A stretch of DNA of 64,000 nt from Ruminococcus sp. (lineage in GTDB: Bacteria; Bacillota; Clostridia; Oscillospirales; Ruminococcaceae), in the NCBI GenBank assembly GCA_017529875.1, contig JAFXNC010000019.1:1-64000 (forward strand), in the 5' to 3' direction. The translations under genes were made by a program, and so were the position numbers. Shown here in pieces: positions 34,401 to 43,093 of this stretch. The notes under the pieces are model-generated. The model was not told the DNA's origin. It ran no database searches and was given only the letters and a program-made list of their open reading frames with translations. Every line of letters starts with the position of its first letter. The first letter of the stretch is position 1.

Positions 34401-34772
34401 TTATACCTGTTTTTCCATGAATGCGCCCAGCTTCTCGAAGGTCTCGGTGCTGATGACGTGCTCGATGCGGCAGGCGTCCTCCTCAGCGTTTTCCTCGCTG
34501 ACGCCCAGCGTCTCGCGGAGGAATTTTCGCAGCAGCTTGTGGCGGTCGTAGACCTCGTTGGCCTTGACCCTGCCTGACTCGGTCAGCAGTATCTGACCGT
34601 CCTTTTCAACGGTGATGTAGCCGATGTCCCTGAGTATCCCCACGGCGCGGCTGATGCTGGGCTTGGAGTAGCCAAGCTCTGTGGCAATGTCGATAGAACG
34701 GACGAACCCCGTCCGCTCCTGCAGGATGAGTATGGTCTCCAGGTAGTCTTCGCCGGATTCTCTGAGTGTCAT
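34401..34772 (-). CDS. MntR/DtxR-family metal-dependent repressor
   Basis: These repressors sense Mn(II) or Fe(II) and control metal uptake. The 123-residue protein has the winged helix (FVRSIDIATELGYSKPSISRAV) and a dimer region, and no SH3-like C-terminus, as in MntR. Residues that match the MntR metal site are present: Asp9 and Glu12 (GEDYLETI), His in DRHKLL, and Glu/Glu-His in EEDACRIEHV. The start at 34772 follows AAGGAG. It ends a two-gene minus-strand group 19 bases after the LtaS-like gene. No transporter target is next to it. Confidence 0.9.
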   Translation of the reverse strand: MTLRESGEDYLETILILQERTGFVRSIDIATELGYSKPSISRAVGILRDIGYITVEKDGQILLTESGRVKANEVYDRHKLLRKFLRETLGVSEENAEEDACRIEHVISTETFEKLGAFMEKQV

Positions 34773-34791
34773 GGTAACTCTCCTTTCGGTA

Positions 34792-36777
34792 TCAGTCCTT
34801 TCCGGCGAGTATCCGCCGGTCATCGTCAAACATTCGGTAGTACTGTACGGTGGCGTATTCGTTGAGTATGCTCTGAGCGCTGCCCAGGTCGTCGCCTGTT
34901 CTGTACCAGGTGCCGTCGGCAGTCTTGGCGCCGAAGGCCGAAACTATGGGCAGGCTCTCTCTGATATGCTCCAGCTCCTGCTGAACAGGCGTCAGGGGAA
35001 GCCCCGCCGCCTTGAACATCTCGTTGGAGAGGTAGTTGAGGCTTATGTCCTCGATGTGCTTGGCCTCATTGCTGCGGTTGCTCCATACTATAAAGGGGGT
35101 CTGGTGTACCAGGGAGTACTGCTCGGTGCTGAGGTCGGCAAGAGCCTTGCCGTAGAGCTCGTCGGCGTATCCCTCGATATGGGGGTAATGGTCGCCGAAC
35201 ATCACGATGACCACTTCCTCGTCGTAGTCCCTGAAATAGTCGATCAGGTCTCCCAGAGCCTGATCAGCCAGCTTTATGGAGCTGAGATATCTCTCGGCAT
35301 AGCCGTTGTAGGGGCTTTTCAGCTCCAGCCCTGCATCCACCGGGGTGTTGAAGGGCGCGTGGTTCTGCATGGTAGTCACCCACACGAACATACCCTTGTT
35401 CTTGTCCCGCTTTTCCACTACCTCTTTTAGCCTCTCGTAGATGGCGCTGTCAGCGGGCTCGTTGTTGATCTTCAGATTCGATTTGAGCTTGATGTTGGTC
35501 TTGAAGTACTGCTCGCTGAACCCCAGATAGTTGTAGGCCTTGCCGATCTTCCAAAGGGCGGTGCTGCACGGAGTAAAGGAAACCGTCTGATACCCCATGT
35601 CGTTGAAGGCAGAAACTATCGAATCCTGATCCGAGTCAAGATAGTTGGTGTACACCGCCGAGCCCAGGGGCAGGAAGTGCATGGAGTTGCCCGACAGGAA
35701 CTCATACTCCGAGTTGCAGGTGTAGCCGCCGTAGGGGGAGACCGTTACATAGCCGGTGACGGCTTCGTTTTGCAGGGCGTGCCAGTTGGCAAGGTAGTCA
35801 CAGCTTGTCTCAACCGGGGCGATATGGGAGTAGTCCGCAAAGCTTTCGTTGAGTATGCCGATTATCACAGGGGTCTTCTTTTCGGCCTCCTGCTGGGTAT
35901 ACTGATCGAGGATAGCCTCGGCGCCGGAGGTGGAGTAGTTGTCCGGCTCATGTACCCGGTTGTATACTCCATCGTAGTAGAACATCAGAAGGCTGCCCAC
36001 GCTGCGGGAGGTGCGGGTGTCCTCAGCACCGGAGAAGTTGAGGCAGATGACCCGGTTCTTGATGCCGTAGTTGTAGGTATAGCTTGTCAGCAGCAGGAAT
36101 ACCGCCGCTGCCGCGCCGCAGCTGCCCAAGGTTATGAGGCGGGGCTTGCGATGCTCGGTCTCAAGCTTGGTCTTTACTGTCAGGAAGACTATCCCGGCGG
36201 TCTGCAATAACGCGCAGATCACAGTAAAGGTGATCTTGAACTCGTACTCGCTCTTGATGTCAAGGGCGCTGCTGATGTTGCTCAGGTCGGTGAACTTGAT
36301 CGGCGAGCCCCGGAAACTGGTTATGTAGTACTGCATCACTGAGTAGAAGGCGAAGAACACCTCCAGCACGATGAACCAGATCTTGGGCTTTTTGAGTATC
36401 ACCGCTCCCAGCAGGAAGGGCACAGCATACATTATATAACCCAGCAGATTGTAGAGGGGGTAGAGCTTGAAGAACACCGCGTTCATGCACAGCTCCGAGA
36501 GGGCGTAGGCCTGGAAAGCCGCAAACAGCGCGAAGACTATGGGCTTGGCTTTCAGGGGCTTTTCGATCCTGTCATAGGCGCGGAAGGCCAGCCATATGCC
36601 CGCCCACATCAGCACCACGCTGACGCCGGTGAGGATCTTCATGAGGGTAGGGTAGTTGCTCTTGCTGTCGAAGGCCAGGTCTCCGAACTGGCTCACCCCG
36701 ACGGTGGTTACGAATGAGAAGATGCACATTGCCCAGAACCAGGGGTAAGGGTGCGTCTTCCACAGCTTCAGGTTCAT
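34792..36777 (-). CDS. LtaS-like membrane sulfatase / phosphoglycerol transferase
   Basis: Family members move glycerol-phosphate or related groups onto lipoteichoic acid or membrane glycans. The 661-residue protein has five N-terminal membrane helices (to about residue 250). The extracellular sulfatase-fold domain carries ILNESF, the nucleophile region YGGYTCNSEYEFLSG (Thr at the LtaS nucleophile position) and the metal motif MFGDHYPHIEG. It is followed by the MntR-like gene; LtaS enzymes use Mn(II), so the pairing may be meaningful. Polymer made is unknown. Confidence 0.88.
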   Translation of the reverse strand: MNLKLWKTHPYPWFWAMCIFSFVTTVGVSQFGDLAFDSKSNYPTLMKILTGVSVVLMWAGIWLAFRAYDRIEKPLKAKPIVFALFAAFQAYALSELCMNAVFFKLYPLYNLLGYIMYAVPFLLGAVILKKPKIWFIVLEVFFAFYSVMQYYITSFRGSPIKFTDLSNISSALDIKSEYEFKITFTVICALLQTAGIVFLTVKTKLETEHRKPRLITLGSCGAAAAVFLLLTSYTYNYGIKNRVICLNFSGAEDTRTSRSVGSLLMFYYDGVYNRVHEPDNYSTSGAEAILDQYTQQEAEKKTPVIIGILNESFADYSHIAPVETSCDYLANWHALQNEAVTGYVTVSPYGGYTCNSEYEFLSGNSMHFLPLGSAVYTNYLDSDQDSIVSAFNDMGYQTVSFTPCSTALWKIGKAYNYLGFSEQYFKTNIKLKSNLKINNEPADSAIYERLKEVVEKRDKNKGMFVWVTTMQNHAPFNTPVDAGLELKSPYNGYAERYLSSIKLADQALGDLIDYFRDYDEEVVIVMFGDHYPHIEGYADELYGKALADLSTEQYSLVHQTPFIVWSNRSNEAKHIEDISLNYLSNEMFKAAGLPLTPVQQELEHIRESLPIVSAFGAKTADGTWYRTGDDLGSAQSILNEYATVQYYRMFDDDRRILAGKD

Positions 36778-36837
36778 TTCACTATTCTCCTTTGTTCCTG
36801 ATATCGGCGCATTTCTGTAATTTTAGCGCACACATTG

Positions 36838-36866
36838 ATTATAGCACTTTATATCGTAAAATGCAA
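36838..36866 (-). promoter_or_regulatory. Promoter for the LtaS-like gene
   Basis: On the minus strand: TTGCAT, 17 bases, TATAAT. Confidence 0.65.
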
Positions 36867-36914
36867 TACCGTGCCGCGATTAATTGAAATTTTATACATC
36901 GGCTTGCGAAATCG

Positions 36915-36932
36915 TTTTCGAGAACTCGAAAA
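36915..36932. promoter_or_regulatory. 18-bp palindrome, candidate operator
   Basis: TTTTCGAG-AA-CTCGAAAA lies between the divergent LtaS-like and GH5 promoters, 18 bases upstream of the GH5 -35 box. Confidence 0.5.
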
Positions 36933-36950
36933 GTTTTTCGTGAAAATCTC

Positions 36951-36979
36951 TTGCAAAAGCTTATGTGATATGATATAAT
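36951..36979 (+). promoter_or_regulatory. Promoter for the GH5 lipoprotein
   Basis: TTGCAA, 17 bases, TATAAT. Confidence 0.65.
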
Positions 36980-37023
36980 ATGAGTATACGAAACTGTACG
37001 CTTTAACATCAAAGGAGAAAATT

Positions 37024-38097
37024 ATGAAGATCAGAAAACTGTTATCGCTTATCGTGCCGGCGGCTATGCTGCTGGCAGGCTGCGGCAGCTCGGAGAGCTC
37101 CTCCGGGGCTGAGACCTCATCACAGGCATCAAGCGCAGCCGCCGAAAGTACCGCTGCTCCCGCAGACGACAGCAAGGCCGCTCCCGTTTCCTCGGCTGCG
37201 GGCTTTCACGTTGAGGGCACCAAGCTTCTTGACGGCAAGGGCAACGAGTTCGTCATGCGGGGCGTGAACCACTCCCATGCCTGGTTCACCAAGAACGATT
37301 ATGCCGCACTTGCGGCGATCGATCGCACCGGCGCCAACTGCGTCCGGCTTGTGCTCGCGGACGGTGAGCAGTGGAACGAGGACACCGTTGAGTCTATCAA
37401 CACTCTGGTGGACCAGTGCAAGGAGTATGAGATGATCGCCGTGCTTGAAGTCCACGACGCCACCGGCAAGGACAAGATCGCCGACCTGCAAAAGGCCGCG
37501 GATTTCTGGGTCAAGGTCAAGGACGCCCTCATCGGCAACGAGGACTATGTGATCCTCAACATCGCCAACGAGTGGATAGGCCAGTGGAAAAGCAAGACCT
37601 GGGCGGAGGGCTATACCACCGTTATCCCGCAGCTCCGTGAGGCGGGCATCAAGAACACTATCATGGTGGACGCCGCCGGCTGGGGACAGTACGGCAAGTC
37701 CATCAAGGAGAAGGGCATGGAGGTCTTCGAGTCCGATCCCGACAGGAACACCATGTTCTCTATACATATGTACGGCTCCTCGGGCAAGAACGAAAGTACA
37801 ATAACAGAAAACCTGGAGGGCGTCACCGACCAGGGGCTCTGCGTATGCGTGGGCGAGTTCGGCTACAAGCACTCCGACGGCGACGTTGACGAGGAGTTCA
37901 TCATGGACTATTGTGAGGATAACTCAATAGGCTGGCTGGGCTGGAGCTGGAAGGGCAACGGCGGCGGCGTTGAGTATCTTGACCTCTCGGAGGACTGGGA
38001 CGGCCTCACCCTCTCGGCTGAGTGGGGCGAAACGGTAGTCAACGGTGCAAAGGGCATCAAGGCCACCTCAAAGACCTGCTCGGTCTTCGCATCCTGA
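37024..38097 (+). CDS. GH5-family endoglycanase lipoprotein, mannanase-like
   Basis: The 357-residue enzyme has a lipoprotein signal (AAMLLAG-Cys20), a Ser/Ala linker to about residue 58 and a GH5 TIM barrel. The catalytic pair is Glu183 (NIANEW, acid/base) and Glu278 (VGEFG, nucleophile). The form MRGVNHSHAWF near the start and GWSWKGNGGGVEYLDL near the end match the GH5_8 endo-beta-mannanases. Lipid anchoring would hold it on the cell surface. It has no carbohydrate-binding module or dockerin. It is 29 bases from the thioredoxin-like gene. Confidence 0.88.
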   Translation: MKIRKLLSLIVPAAMLLAGCGSSESSSGAETSSQASSAAAESTAAPADDSKAAPVSSAAGFHVEGTKLLDGKGNEFVMRGVNHSHAWFTKNDYAALAAIDRTGANCVRLVLADGEQWNEDTVESINTLVDQCKEYEMIAVLEVHDATGKDKIADLQKAADFWVKVKDALIGNEDYVILNIANEWIGQWKSKTWAEGYTTVIPQLREAGIKNTIMVDAAGWGQYGKSIKEKGMEVFESDPDRNTMFSIHMYGSSGKNESTITENLEGVTDQGLCVCVGEFGYKHSDGDVDEEFIMDYCEDNSIGWLGWSWKGNGGGVEYLDLSEDWDGLTLSAEWGETVVNGAKGIKATSKTCSVFAS

Positions 38098-38126
38098 TCT
38101 ATACTATACGGAAGGGAAGGGAATAT

Positions 38127-38438
38127 ATGGCGGTTATACAGCTTACCGATCAGAATTTCAAAGAGGTAACTATCGACAGCGGGAAGACTGTCGTTGTGGA
38201 TATTTACAGCCCCGACTGCTTTGCCTGCGAGATGCTCGAGCCGGTGTTCGAGCGGGGCTCGGAGGATCTGCCGGAGGTGGTATTTGCCAGCGTGAACGCT
38301 ACCCTTTGCCCTGAGATAGTATCAGAGTTCAAGATCATGTATGCCCCCACCCTTCTGCTGTTCAAAAACGGCGAACTGGTAAAGAAGGCCACCGGCTCCC
38401 TCTCTCCCGTGGAGCTGGAACAGTTCATTGTCGGCTGA
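38127..38438 (+). CDS. Thioredoxin-like protein with CFAC active site
   Basis: The 103-residue protein has the thioredoxin fold and the Pro before strand 4 (MYAPTLLLF). The redox motif is Cys-Phe-Ala-Cys (SPDCFACEM) instead of CGPC, and the usual Trp before it is Asp. Such changes shift redox potential and partner choice. The start at 38127 has a GGAAGGG site. It is 29 bases after the GH5 gene and probably cotranscribed; no thioredoxin reductase is nearby. Confidence 0.85.
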   Translation: MAVIQLTDQNFKEVTIDSGKTVVVDIYSPDCFACEMLEPVFERGSEDLPEVVFASVNATLCPEIVSEFKIMYAPTLLLFKNGELVKKATGSLSPVELEQFIVG

Positions 38439-38514
38439 TACATGACAGGTATGTATAAAACTATATGTGTTAAGCCTCAGCCGATATGAGCATGAGCTCG
38501 TAAGCGTGATATCC

Positions 38515-38562
38515 GACCCGTCAAAAGCCGCGCATCTGCGTGCTTTCGGCGGGTCGTTTCTG
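38515..38562 (+). terminator. Terminator after the thioredoxin-like gene
   Basis: GACCCGTCAAAAGC pairs imperfectly with GCTTTCGGCGGGTC and is followed by GTTTCT. Confidence 0.6.
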
Positions 38563-38652
38563 TACGGTGCAGAGGATTTGACAAAATTAAGATTATTCTT
38601 AGTGTAATATCGACAAAAAACGTTTTTTTATTTGAAATGTTTGTTAAAACAC

Positions 38653-38681
38653 TTGCAAATATCAGTATATTGGTATATAAT
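38653..38681 (+). promoter_or_regulatory. Promoter for the hydrogenase operon
   Basis: TTGCAA, 17 bases, TATAAT. Confidence 0.7.
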
Positions 38682-38687
38682 AAAATG

Positions 38688-38798
38688 TATAACGGCGTGC
38701 TGTGCATTGCCGTGAAAATGGTTTTTCAAGAGCCCGTCATGTGAGGTCACGGCGGCTCTGACGGCGAAAGCCGTACAATATTTGTAGGAGGTTTTGTT
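38688..38798 (+). promoter_or_regulatory. Structured 5' leader of the hydrogenase operon
   Basis: The untranslated leader of about 110 bases can form three helices: ACGGC/GCCGT (38692-38713), AGAGCC/GGCTCT (about 38729-38759) and a hairpin ACGGC-GAAA-GCCGT (38761-38774) that ends 15 bases before the ribosome site. ACGGC occurs three times, so alternative pairings are possible. I recognise no known riboswitch class. Confidence 0.45.
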
Positions 38799-39305
38799 AT
38801 GAGTGAAAAAACCCTGATCCCGTTCAAGGGCACTCCCGAGCAGGAAGCAGAGCTTATGAAGGTCATCGAAGCTCACCGCGAACAGCCCGGCGGTCTGATG
38901 CCCACGCTTCAGGAGGCACAGGGGATCTACGGCTATCTGCCCGTAGAAGTCCAGAAGATGATCGCTGACGGTCTCGGACTCTCTCTTTCTGAGGTGTTCG
39001 GCGTTGCGACATTCTATTCTCAGTTCTCCCTTACCCCGAAGGGCGAGCACCGCATCAGCGTCTGTCTCGGCACCGCTTGCTATGTTAAGGGTTCGGACAA
39101 GATCCTTGAGGCCGTTGAGCAGAAGCTCGGCATCAAGTCCGGCGAATGCACCCTCGACGGAAAGTTCTCCGTTGACGCCTGCCGCTGCGTAGGTGCCTGC
39201 GGTCTGGCTCCCGTAATGACCGTCGATGAGGACGTTTACGGAAAGATCACTCCCGATCAGGTAGCTAAGATCCTTGATTCCTATAAAGGAGGTGCCGATA
39301 AGTAA
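38799..39305 (+). CDS. hydC: Electron-bifurcating hydrogenase subunit, NuoE-like
   Basis: The 168-residue protein has the NuoE/HoxE thioredoxin-like fold with one [2Fe-2S] cluster held by CLGTAC and CRCVGACG. It delivers electrons between the NADH site of HydB and the rest of the complex. The helical N-terminal part (VIEAHREQPGGLMPTLQEAQ) is typical. An AGGAGG site precedes the ATG, and its stop overlaps the hydB start (TAATG). Confidence 0.93.
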   Translation: MSEKTLIPFKGTPEQEAELMKVIEAHREQPGGLMPTLQEAQGIYGYLPVEVQKMIADGLGLSLSEVFGVATFYSQFSLTPKGEHRISVCLGTACYVKGSDKILEAVEQKLGIKSGECTLDGKFSVDACRCVGACGLAPVMTVDEDVYGKITPDQVAKILDSYKGGADK

Positions 39306-41215
39306 TGACAGTTGCAGATATGAACAAGATCAAGACCGAGTACGAGGACCTCGTCAAGGTCAGAAAGGTAGTCGCCGAGGAGGGCGCCAAGCTCGCTGAA
39401 AAGACCGGCTACCGCAAGCAGATCCTTGTCTGCGGAGGTACAGGCTGTACTTCCTCCGGCTCCAAGAAGGTCATCGCCGCTCTGGAGGACGAGCTCAAGG
39501 CTCAGAACGTAAACGACGTTCTTATCGTTAAGACCGGCTGCTTCGGTCTCTGCGCACTCGGCCCCATTATGATAGTATACCCCGAGGGCTGCTTCTATTC
39601 TCAGGTAAAGCCCGAGAATATGAAAAGGATCGTTGATGAGCATATCATCGGCGGCAACATCTGCAAGGACCTCCTCTATAAAGAGACCGTTCATGAGGAC
39701 GGCACTATCCTCTCGCTTTCCGAGACCAACTTCTACAAGAAGCAGATGAGAATAGCTCTCGAGAACTGCGGCGTTATCGACCCCGAGAACGTTAAGGAGT
39801 ATATCGCTACCGAGGGCTATCAGGCACTTTATAAGGTACTGTTCGAGATGACTCCGGATGACGTTATCCAGACCATGCTCGATTCCGGCCTCCGCGGACG
39901 CGGCGGCGGCGGATTCCCCACCGGCAGAAAGTGGGCCTTCGCCAAGGCCTCCAAGGGCGACGTTAAGTATGTATGCTGCAACGCCGACGAGGGCGACCCG
40001 GGCGCATTCATGGACAGATCTATCCTTGAGGGTGACCCCCATGCTGTTCTCGAGGCTATGACTATCGCAGGCTACGCTATCGGCGCTCACCAGGGCTACA
40101 TCTATGTTCGTGCTGAGTATCCTATCGCTGTTGACAGACTGAAGATCGCTATCGCTCAGGCAAGAGAGTACGGCTTCCTCGGCAAGGACATCTTCGGCAG
40201 CGGCTTCGATTTCGATATCGAGATCCGTCTCGGCGCAGGCGCATTCGTCTGCGGTGAGGAGACCGCTCTGATGAACTCCATCGAGGGTCACAGAGGCGAG
40301 CCCAGACCCCGTCCTCCGTTCCCGGCTGTAAAGGGTCTGTTCGGCGTTCCTACCATCCTCAACAACGTTGAGACCTGGTCCAACATCCCCAAGATCATCC
40401 GCAGAGGTGCTGACTGGTACGCTTCTATGGGTACCGAGACCTCCAAGGGCACCAAGGTTTTCGCTCTCGGCGGTAAGATCACCAATGTCGGCCTCGTTGA
40501 GGTACCTATGGGTACTACTCTGCGCGAGATCATCGAGGAGATCGGCGGCGGCATCCCCAACGGCAAGAAGTTCAAGGCTGCTCAGACCGGCGGACCTTCC
40601 GGCGGATGCATACCCGCACAGCATATCGACACTCCTATCGACTACGAGAACCTGATGAAGCTGGGCTCCATGATGGGCTCCGGCGGACTTATCGTAATGG
40701 ACGAGGACACCTGCATGGTGGATATCTCCAAGTTCTACCTCAACTTCACCGTTGACGAGAGCTGCGGTAAGTGCACTCCCTGCCGCGTAGGTACAAGAAG
40801 ACTGCTCCAGTACCTGGAGAAGATCACCTCCGGCAAGGGCGAGATGGAGGATCTTGAGAATATCGAGGATCTGGCTAACCACATGAAGACTTCCTCGCTC
40901 TGCGCTCTCGGTCAGTCCGCTCCCAACCCGATCCTTTCTACTATCCAGTACTTCAAGGACGAGTACATCGACCATATCCAGAACAAGCACTGCACAGCCG
41001 GCGTCTGCAAGAGCCTGGTAAGCTTCCAGATCGAGAAGGACAAGTGCATAGGCTGCGGTCTCTGCGCAAGGAACTGCCCTGTAAACGCCATCTCCAAGAC
41101 CGATTATGTGGCTCCCGGCAAGAAGCTGCCTGCTCACGAGATCGACACAGCCAAGTGCATCAAGTGCGGCGTCTGCGAATCGAACTGCAAGTTCGGCGCA
41201 GTTATCAAGAAGTAA
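39305..41215 (+). CDS. hydB: Electron-bifurcating hydrogenase subunit, NuoF-like with extra clusters
   Basis: HydB binds FMN and NAD(H) and is where electrons from NADH and ferredoxin meet. The 636-residue protein has an N-terminal [2Fe-2S] thioredoxin-like domain (CGGTGC...CFGLC), the NuoF core with the FMN/NAD loops (GRGGGGFPTGRKW, CNADEGDPGAF), and the SLBB region. A [4Fe-4S] site follows (CGKCTPCRVGTRR), then a C-terminal two-cluster ferredoxin domain (CIGCGLCARNCP, CIKCGVCESNC). This is the full architecture of HydB/HndC subunits. Confidence 0.95.
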   Translation: MTVADMNKIKTEYEDLVKVRKVVAEEGAKLAEKTGYRKQILVCGGTGCTSSGSKKVIAALEDELKAQNVNDVLIVKTGCFGLCALGPIMIVYPEGCFYSQVKPENMKRIVDEHIIGGNICKDLLYKETVHEDGTILSLSETNFYKKQMRIALENCGVIDPENVKEYIATEGYQALYKVLFEMTPDDVIQTMLDSGLRGRGGGGFPTGRKWAFAKASKGDVKYVCCNADEGDPGAFMDRSILEGDPHAVLEAMTIAGYAIGAHQGYIYVRAEYPIAVDRLKIAIAQAREYGFLGKDIFGSGFDFDIEIRLGAGAFVCGEETALMNSIEGHRGEPRPRPPFPAVKGLFGVPTILNNVETWSNIPKIIRRGADWYASMGTETSKGTKVFALGGKITNVGLVEVPMGTTLREIIEEIGGGIPNGKKFKAAQTGGPSGGCIPAQHIDTPIDYENLMKLGSMMGSGGLIVMDEDTCMVDISKFYLNFTVDESCGKCTPCRVGTRRLLQYLEKITSGKGEMEDLENIEDLANHMKTSSLCALGQSAPNPILSTIQYFKDEYIDHIQNKHCTAGVCKSLVSFQIEKDKCIGCGLCARNCPVNAISKTDYVAPGKKLPAHEIDTAKCIKCGVCESNCKFGAVIKK

Positions 41216-41235
41216 GTGTAAGGAGGTAAGGATTT

Positions 41236-42987
41236 ATGGAAAACACAATGGTTCATCTCAAAGTGAACGGTATAGATGTTGAAGTTCCTGCCGGCTCTAC
41301 CATACTTCAGGCTGCAAAGGCTGCTAACATTGACATTCCTTCGCTTTGCTATCTTAAAGATATAAACTGCATCGGTTCCTGCCGTGTCTGTGTTGTTGAG
41401 TACAGTGAGGGCGGAAGACCCGGCAGAGGTCTTGCTGCTGCCTGCGTATATCCTGTTTCGGAGGGCATGGAAGTACAGACCAATACTCCCAAGGTAAGAA
41501 AGTCCAGAAAGACCACCCTCGAGCTGCTGCTCTCTACCCACAACAAGAAGTGCCTCTCCTGCGAGAGAAGCGAGAACTGCGAGCTCCAGAGACTTTCGAG
41601 AGATTACGGCGTTGACGAGGACCGTTTCATCAACGAGGGCACAAGATACGAGATCGACGACAGCTCCGCTTATGTTGTAAGAGACAACAACAAGTGCATC
41701 AACTGCAAGCGCTGCGTTGCTGCCTGCGAAAAGCTCCAGAGCGTAGCCTGCATCGGCGAGATCAGAAGAGGCTATGACACTCACATCGGCTGTGCCTTCG
41801 ACGGCAAGCTGGGCGACGCTCCCTGCGTAGGCTGCGGTCAGTGCATCGTTGCCTGTCCCGTAGGCGCTCTCACCGAGAAGGACAACACCCAGGACGTTTG
41901 GAACGCTATGGCAGACCCCGAGAAGGAAGTCGTATTCTTCACCGCTCCTTCCGTTCGTGCTACTCTCGGCGAAGCCTTCGGCAACCCCGTAGGCACCAAC
42001 GTTGAGGGCAAGATGGTCGCCGCTATCAGAAGACTCGGCAACGTTAAGGTGTTCAACATGGACGTAACAGCCGACCTCACCATTATGGAGGAGGCCAACG
42101 AGCTTATCGAGAGGATCACCACCGGCGGCACTCTGCCGATGTTCACCTCCTGCTGCCCCGGCTGGATCAAGTTCTGCGAGCACTACTATCCCGACTTCCT
42201 GCCGCATCTTTCCAGCTGCAAGAGCCCGCAGCAGATGTTCGGCGCTGTTCTCAAGAGCTACTACTGCCAGAAGAACAATATCGACCCCAACAAGCTCTTC
42301 GTTGTCAGCGTTATCCCCTGCACCGCGAAGAAGTTCGAGGTCACCAGAGAAGAGCAGAGATCTGCTGAGTACGACGATGTTGACGTAGCACTCACCACAA
42401 GAGAGCTTGCCAGAATGATCAAGCGTGCAGGTCTTGACTTCAACGCTCTGCCCGAGGAGAAGTTCGACGATCCGTTCGAGGTAGCTTCCGGTGCCGGCGC
42501 TATCTTCGGCGCTACCGGCGGCGTTATGGAGGCTGCTCTCAGAACCGCAGCATTCAAGCTCGACGGTAAGTCCGAGGCTCTGGTATTCAACGAGGTAAGA
42601 GGCACTCAGGGCATCAAGGAGGCTGAGTATACCGTTGGCGGCGTCACCGTCAAGGTTGCTGTTTGCTCCGGTCTTGCCAATGCAAGAACTCTTATCGAGG
42701 CTATCAACAAGGGCGAGAAGGACTATCAGTTCGTTGAGGTAATGGCTTGCCCCGGCGGCTGCATCAACGGCGGCGGTCAGCCCTATCAGCCTGACACCGT
42801 TCGCAACAACATTGACCTCAAGGCTCTCAGAGCTAAGGCTCTGTATGACCTTGATGACAAGATGGCACTCAGGAAGTCCCACGAGAGCCCTGTTATGGAT
42901 CTGCTCTACAACGACTTCTACAAGCAGCCCGGTTCTCACGAGGCTCACAAGTATCTGCACACTACCTACGTTAAGAGAGGTCACTGA
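41236..42987 (+). CDS. hydA: [FeFe]-hydrogenase catalytic subunit
   Basis: HydA makes or uses H2. With HydB and HydC it oxidises NADH and reduced ferredoxin together. The 583-residue protein has an N-terminal [2Fe-2S] domain, a His-Cys3 [4Fe-4S] site (THNKKCLSCERSENC), two [4Fe-4S] clusters (CINCKRCVAAC, CVGCGQCIVACP) and the H-cluster. Its motifs are TSCCPGW (306-307), IPCTAKKFE (Cys362) and ACPGGCINGGGQP (505, 509). The second motif normally reads MPC; here Ile360 replaces Met. The extra C-terminal helix region has no further clusters. Maturases HydEFG are not in the window. Confidence 0.95.
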   Translation: MENTMVHLKVNGIDVEVPAGSTILQAAKAANIDIPSLCYLKDINCIGSCRVCVVEYSEGGRPGRGLAAACVYPVSEGMEVQTNTPKVRKSRKTTLELLLSTHNKKCLSCERSENCELQRLSRDYGVDEDRFINEGTRYEIDDSSAYVVRDNNKCINCKRCVAACEKLQSVACIGEIRRGYDTHIGCAFDGKLGDAPCVGCGQCIVACPVGALTEKDNTQDVWNAMADPEKEVVFFTAPSVRATLGEAFGNPVGTNVEGKMVAAIRRLGNVKVFNMDVTADLTIMEEANELIERITTGGTLPMFTSCCPGWIKFCEHYYPDFLPHLSSCKSPQQMFGAVLKSYYCQKNNIDPNKLFVVSVIPCTAKKFEVTREEQRSAEYDDVDVALTTRELARMIKRAGLDFNALPEEKFDDPFEVASGAGAIFGATGGVMEAALRTAAFKLDGKSEALVFNEVRGTQGIKEAEYTVGGVTVKVAVCSGLANARTLIEAINKGEKDYQFVEVMACPGGCINGGGQPYQPDTVRNNIDLKALRAKALYDLDDKMALRKSHESPVMDLLYNDFYKQPGSHEAHKYLHTTYVKRGH

Positions 42988-43003
42988 TAAGATACACCTA
43001 TTC

Positions 43004-43036
43004 AAGGCGTACAGCTCCGGCTGTACGCCTTTTTTA
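43004..43036 (+). terminator. Terminator of hydCBA
   Basis: AAGGCGTACAGC pairs with GCTGTACGCCTT and is followed by TTTTT. Confidence 0.9.
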
Positions 43037-43046
43037 TGGTATATGA

Positions 43047-43079
43047 AAACACCCGGAACGCGCTGTTCCGGGTGTTTTG
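43047..43079 (-). terminator. Terminator of the GH2 gene
   Basis: AAAACACCCGGAACg pairs with GTTCCGGGTGTTTT; the T tract lies on both strands, and it sits right after the minus-strand stop. Confidence 0.75.
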
Positions 43080-43093
43080 CGTTGTTTGGTCTG

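Noticed and set aside
39281-41137. 618-codon open frame on the minus strand opposite hydB
   Set aside because: It is the antisense of a certain HydB gene. Strong codon bias leaves long stop-free frames on the other strand; the product is low-complexity Leu/Val/Ala with no motif or ribosome site.
41134-43005. 623-codon minus-strand frame opposite hydA
   Set aside because: Same antisense artefact; hydA has all H-cluster motifs in the plus frame.
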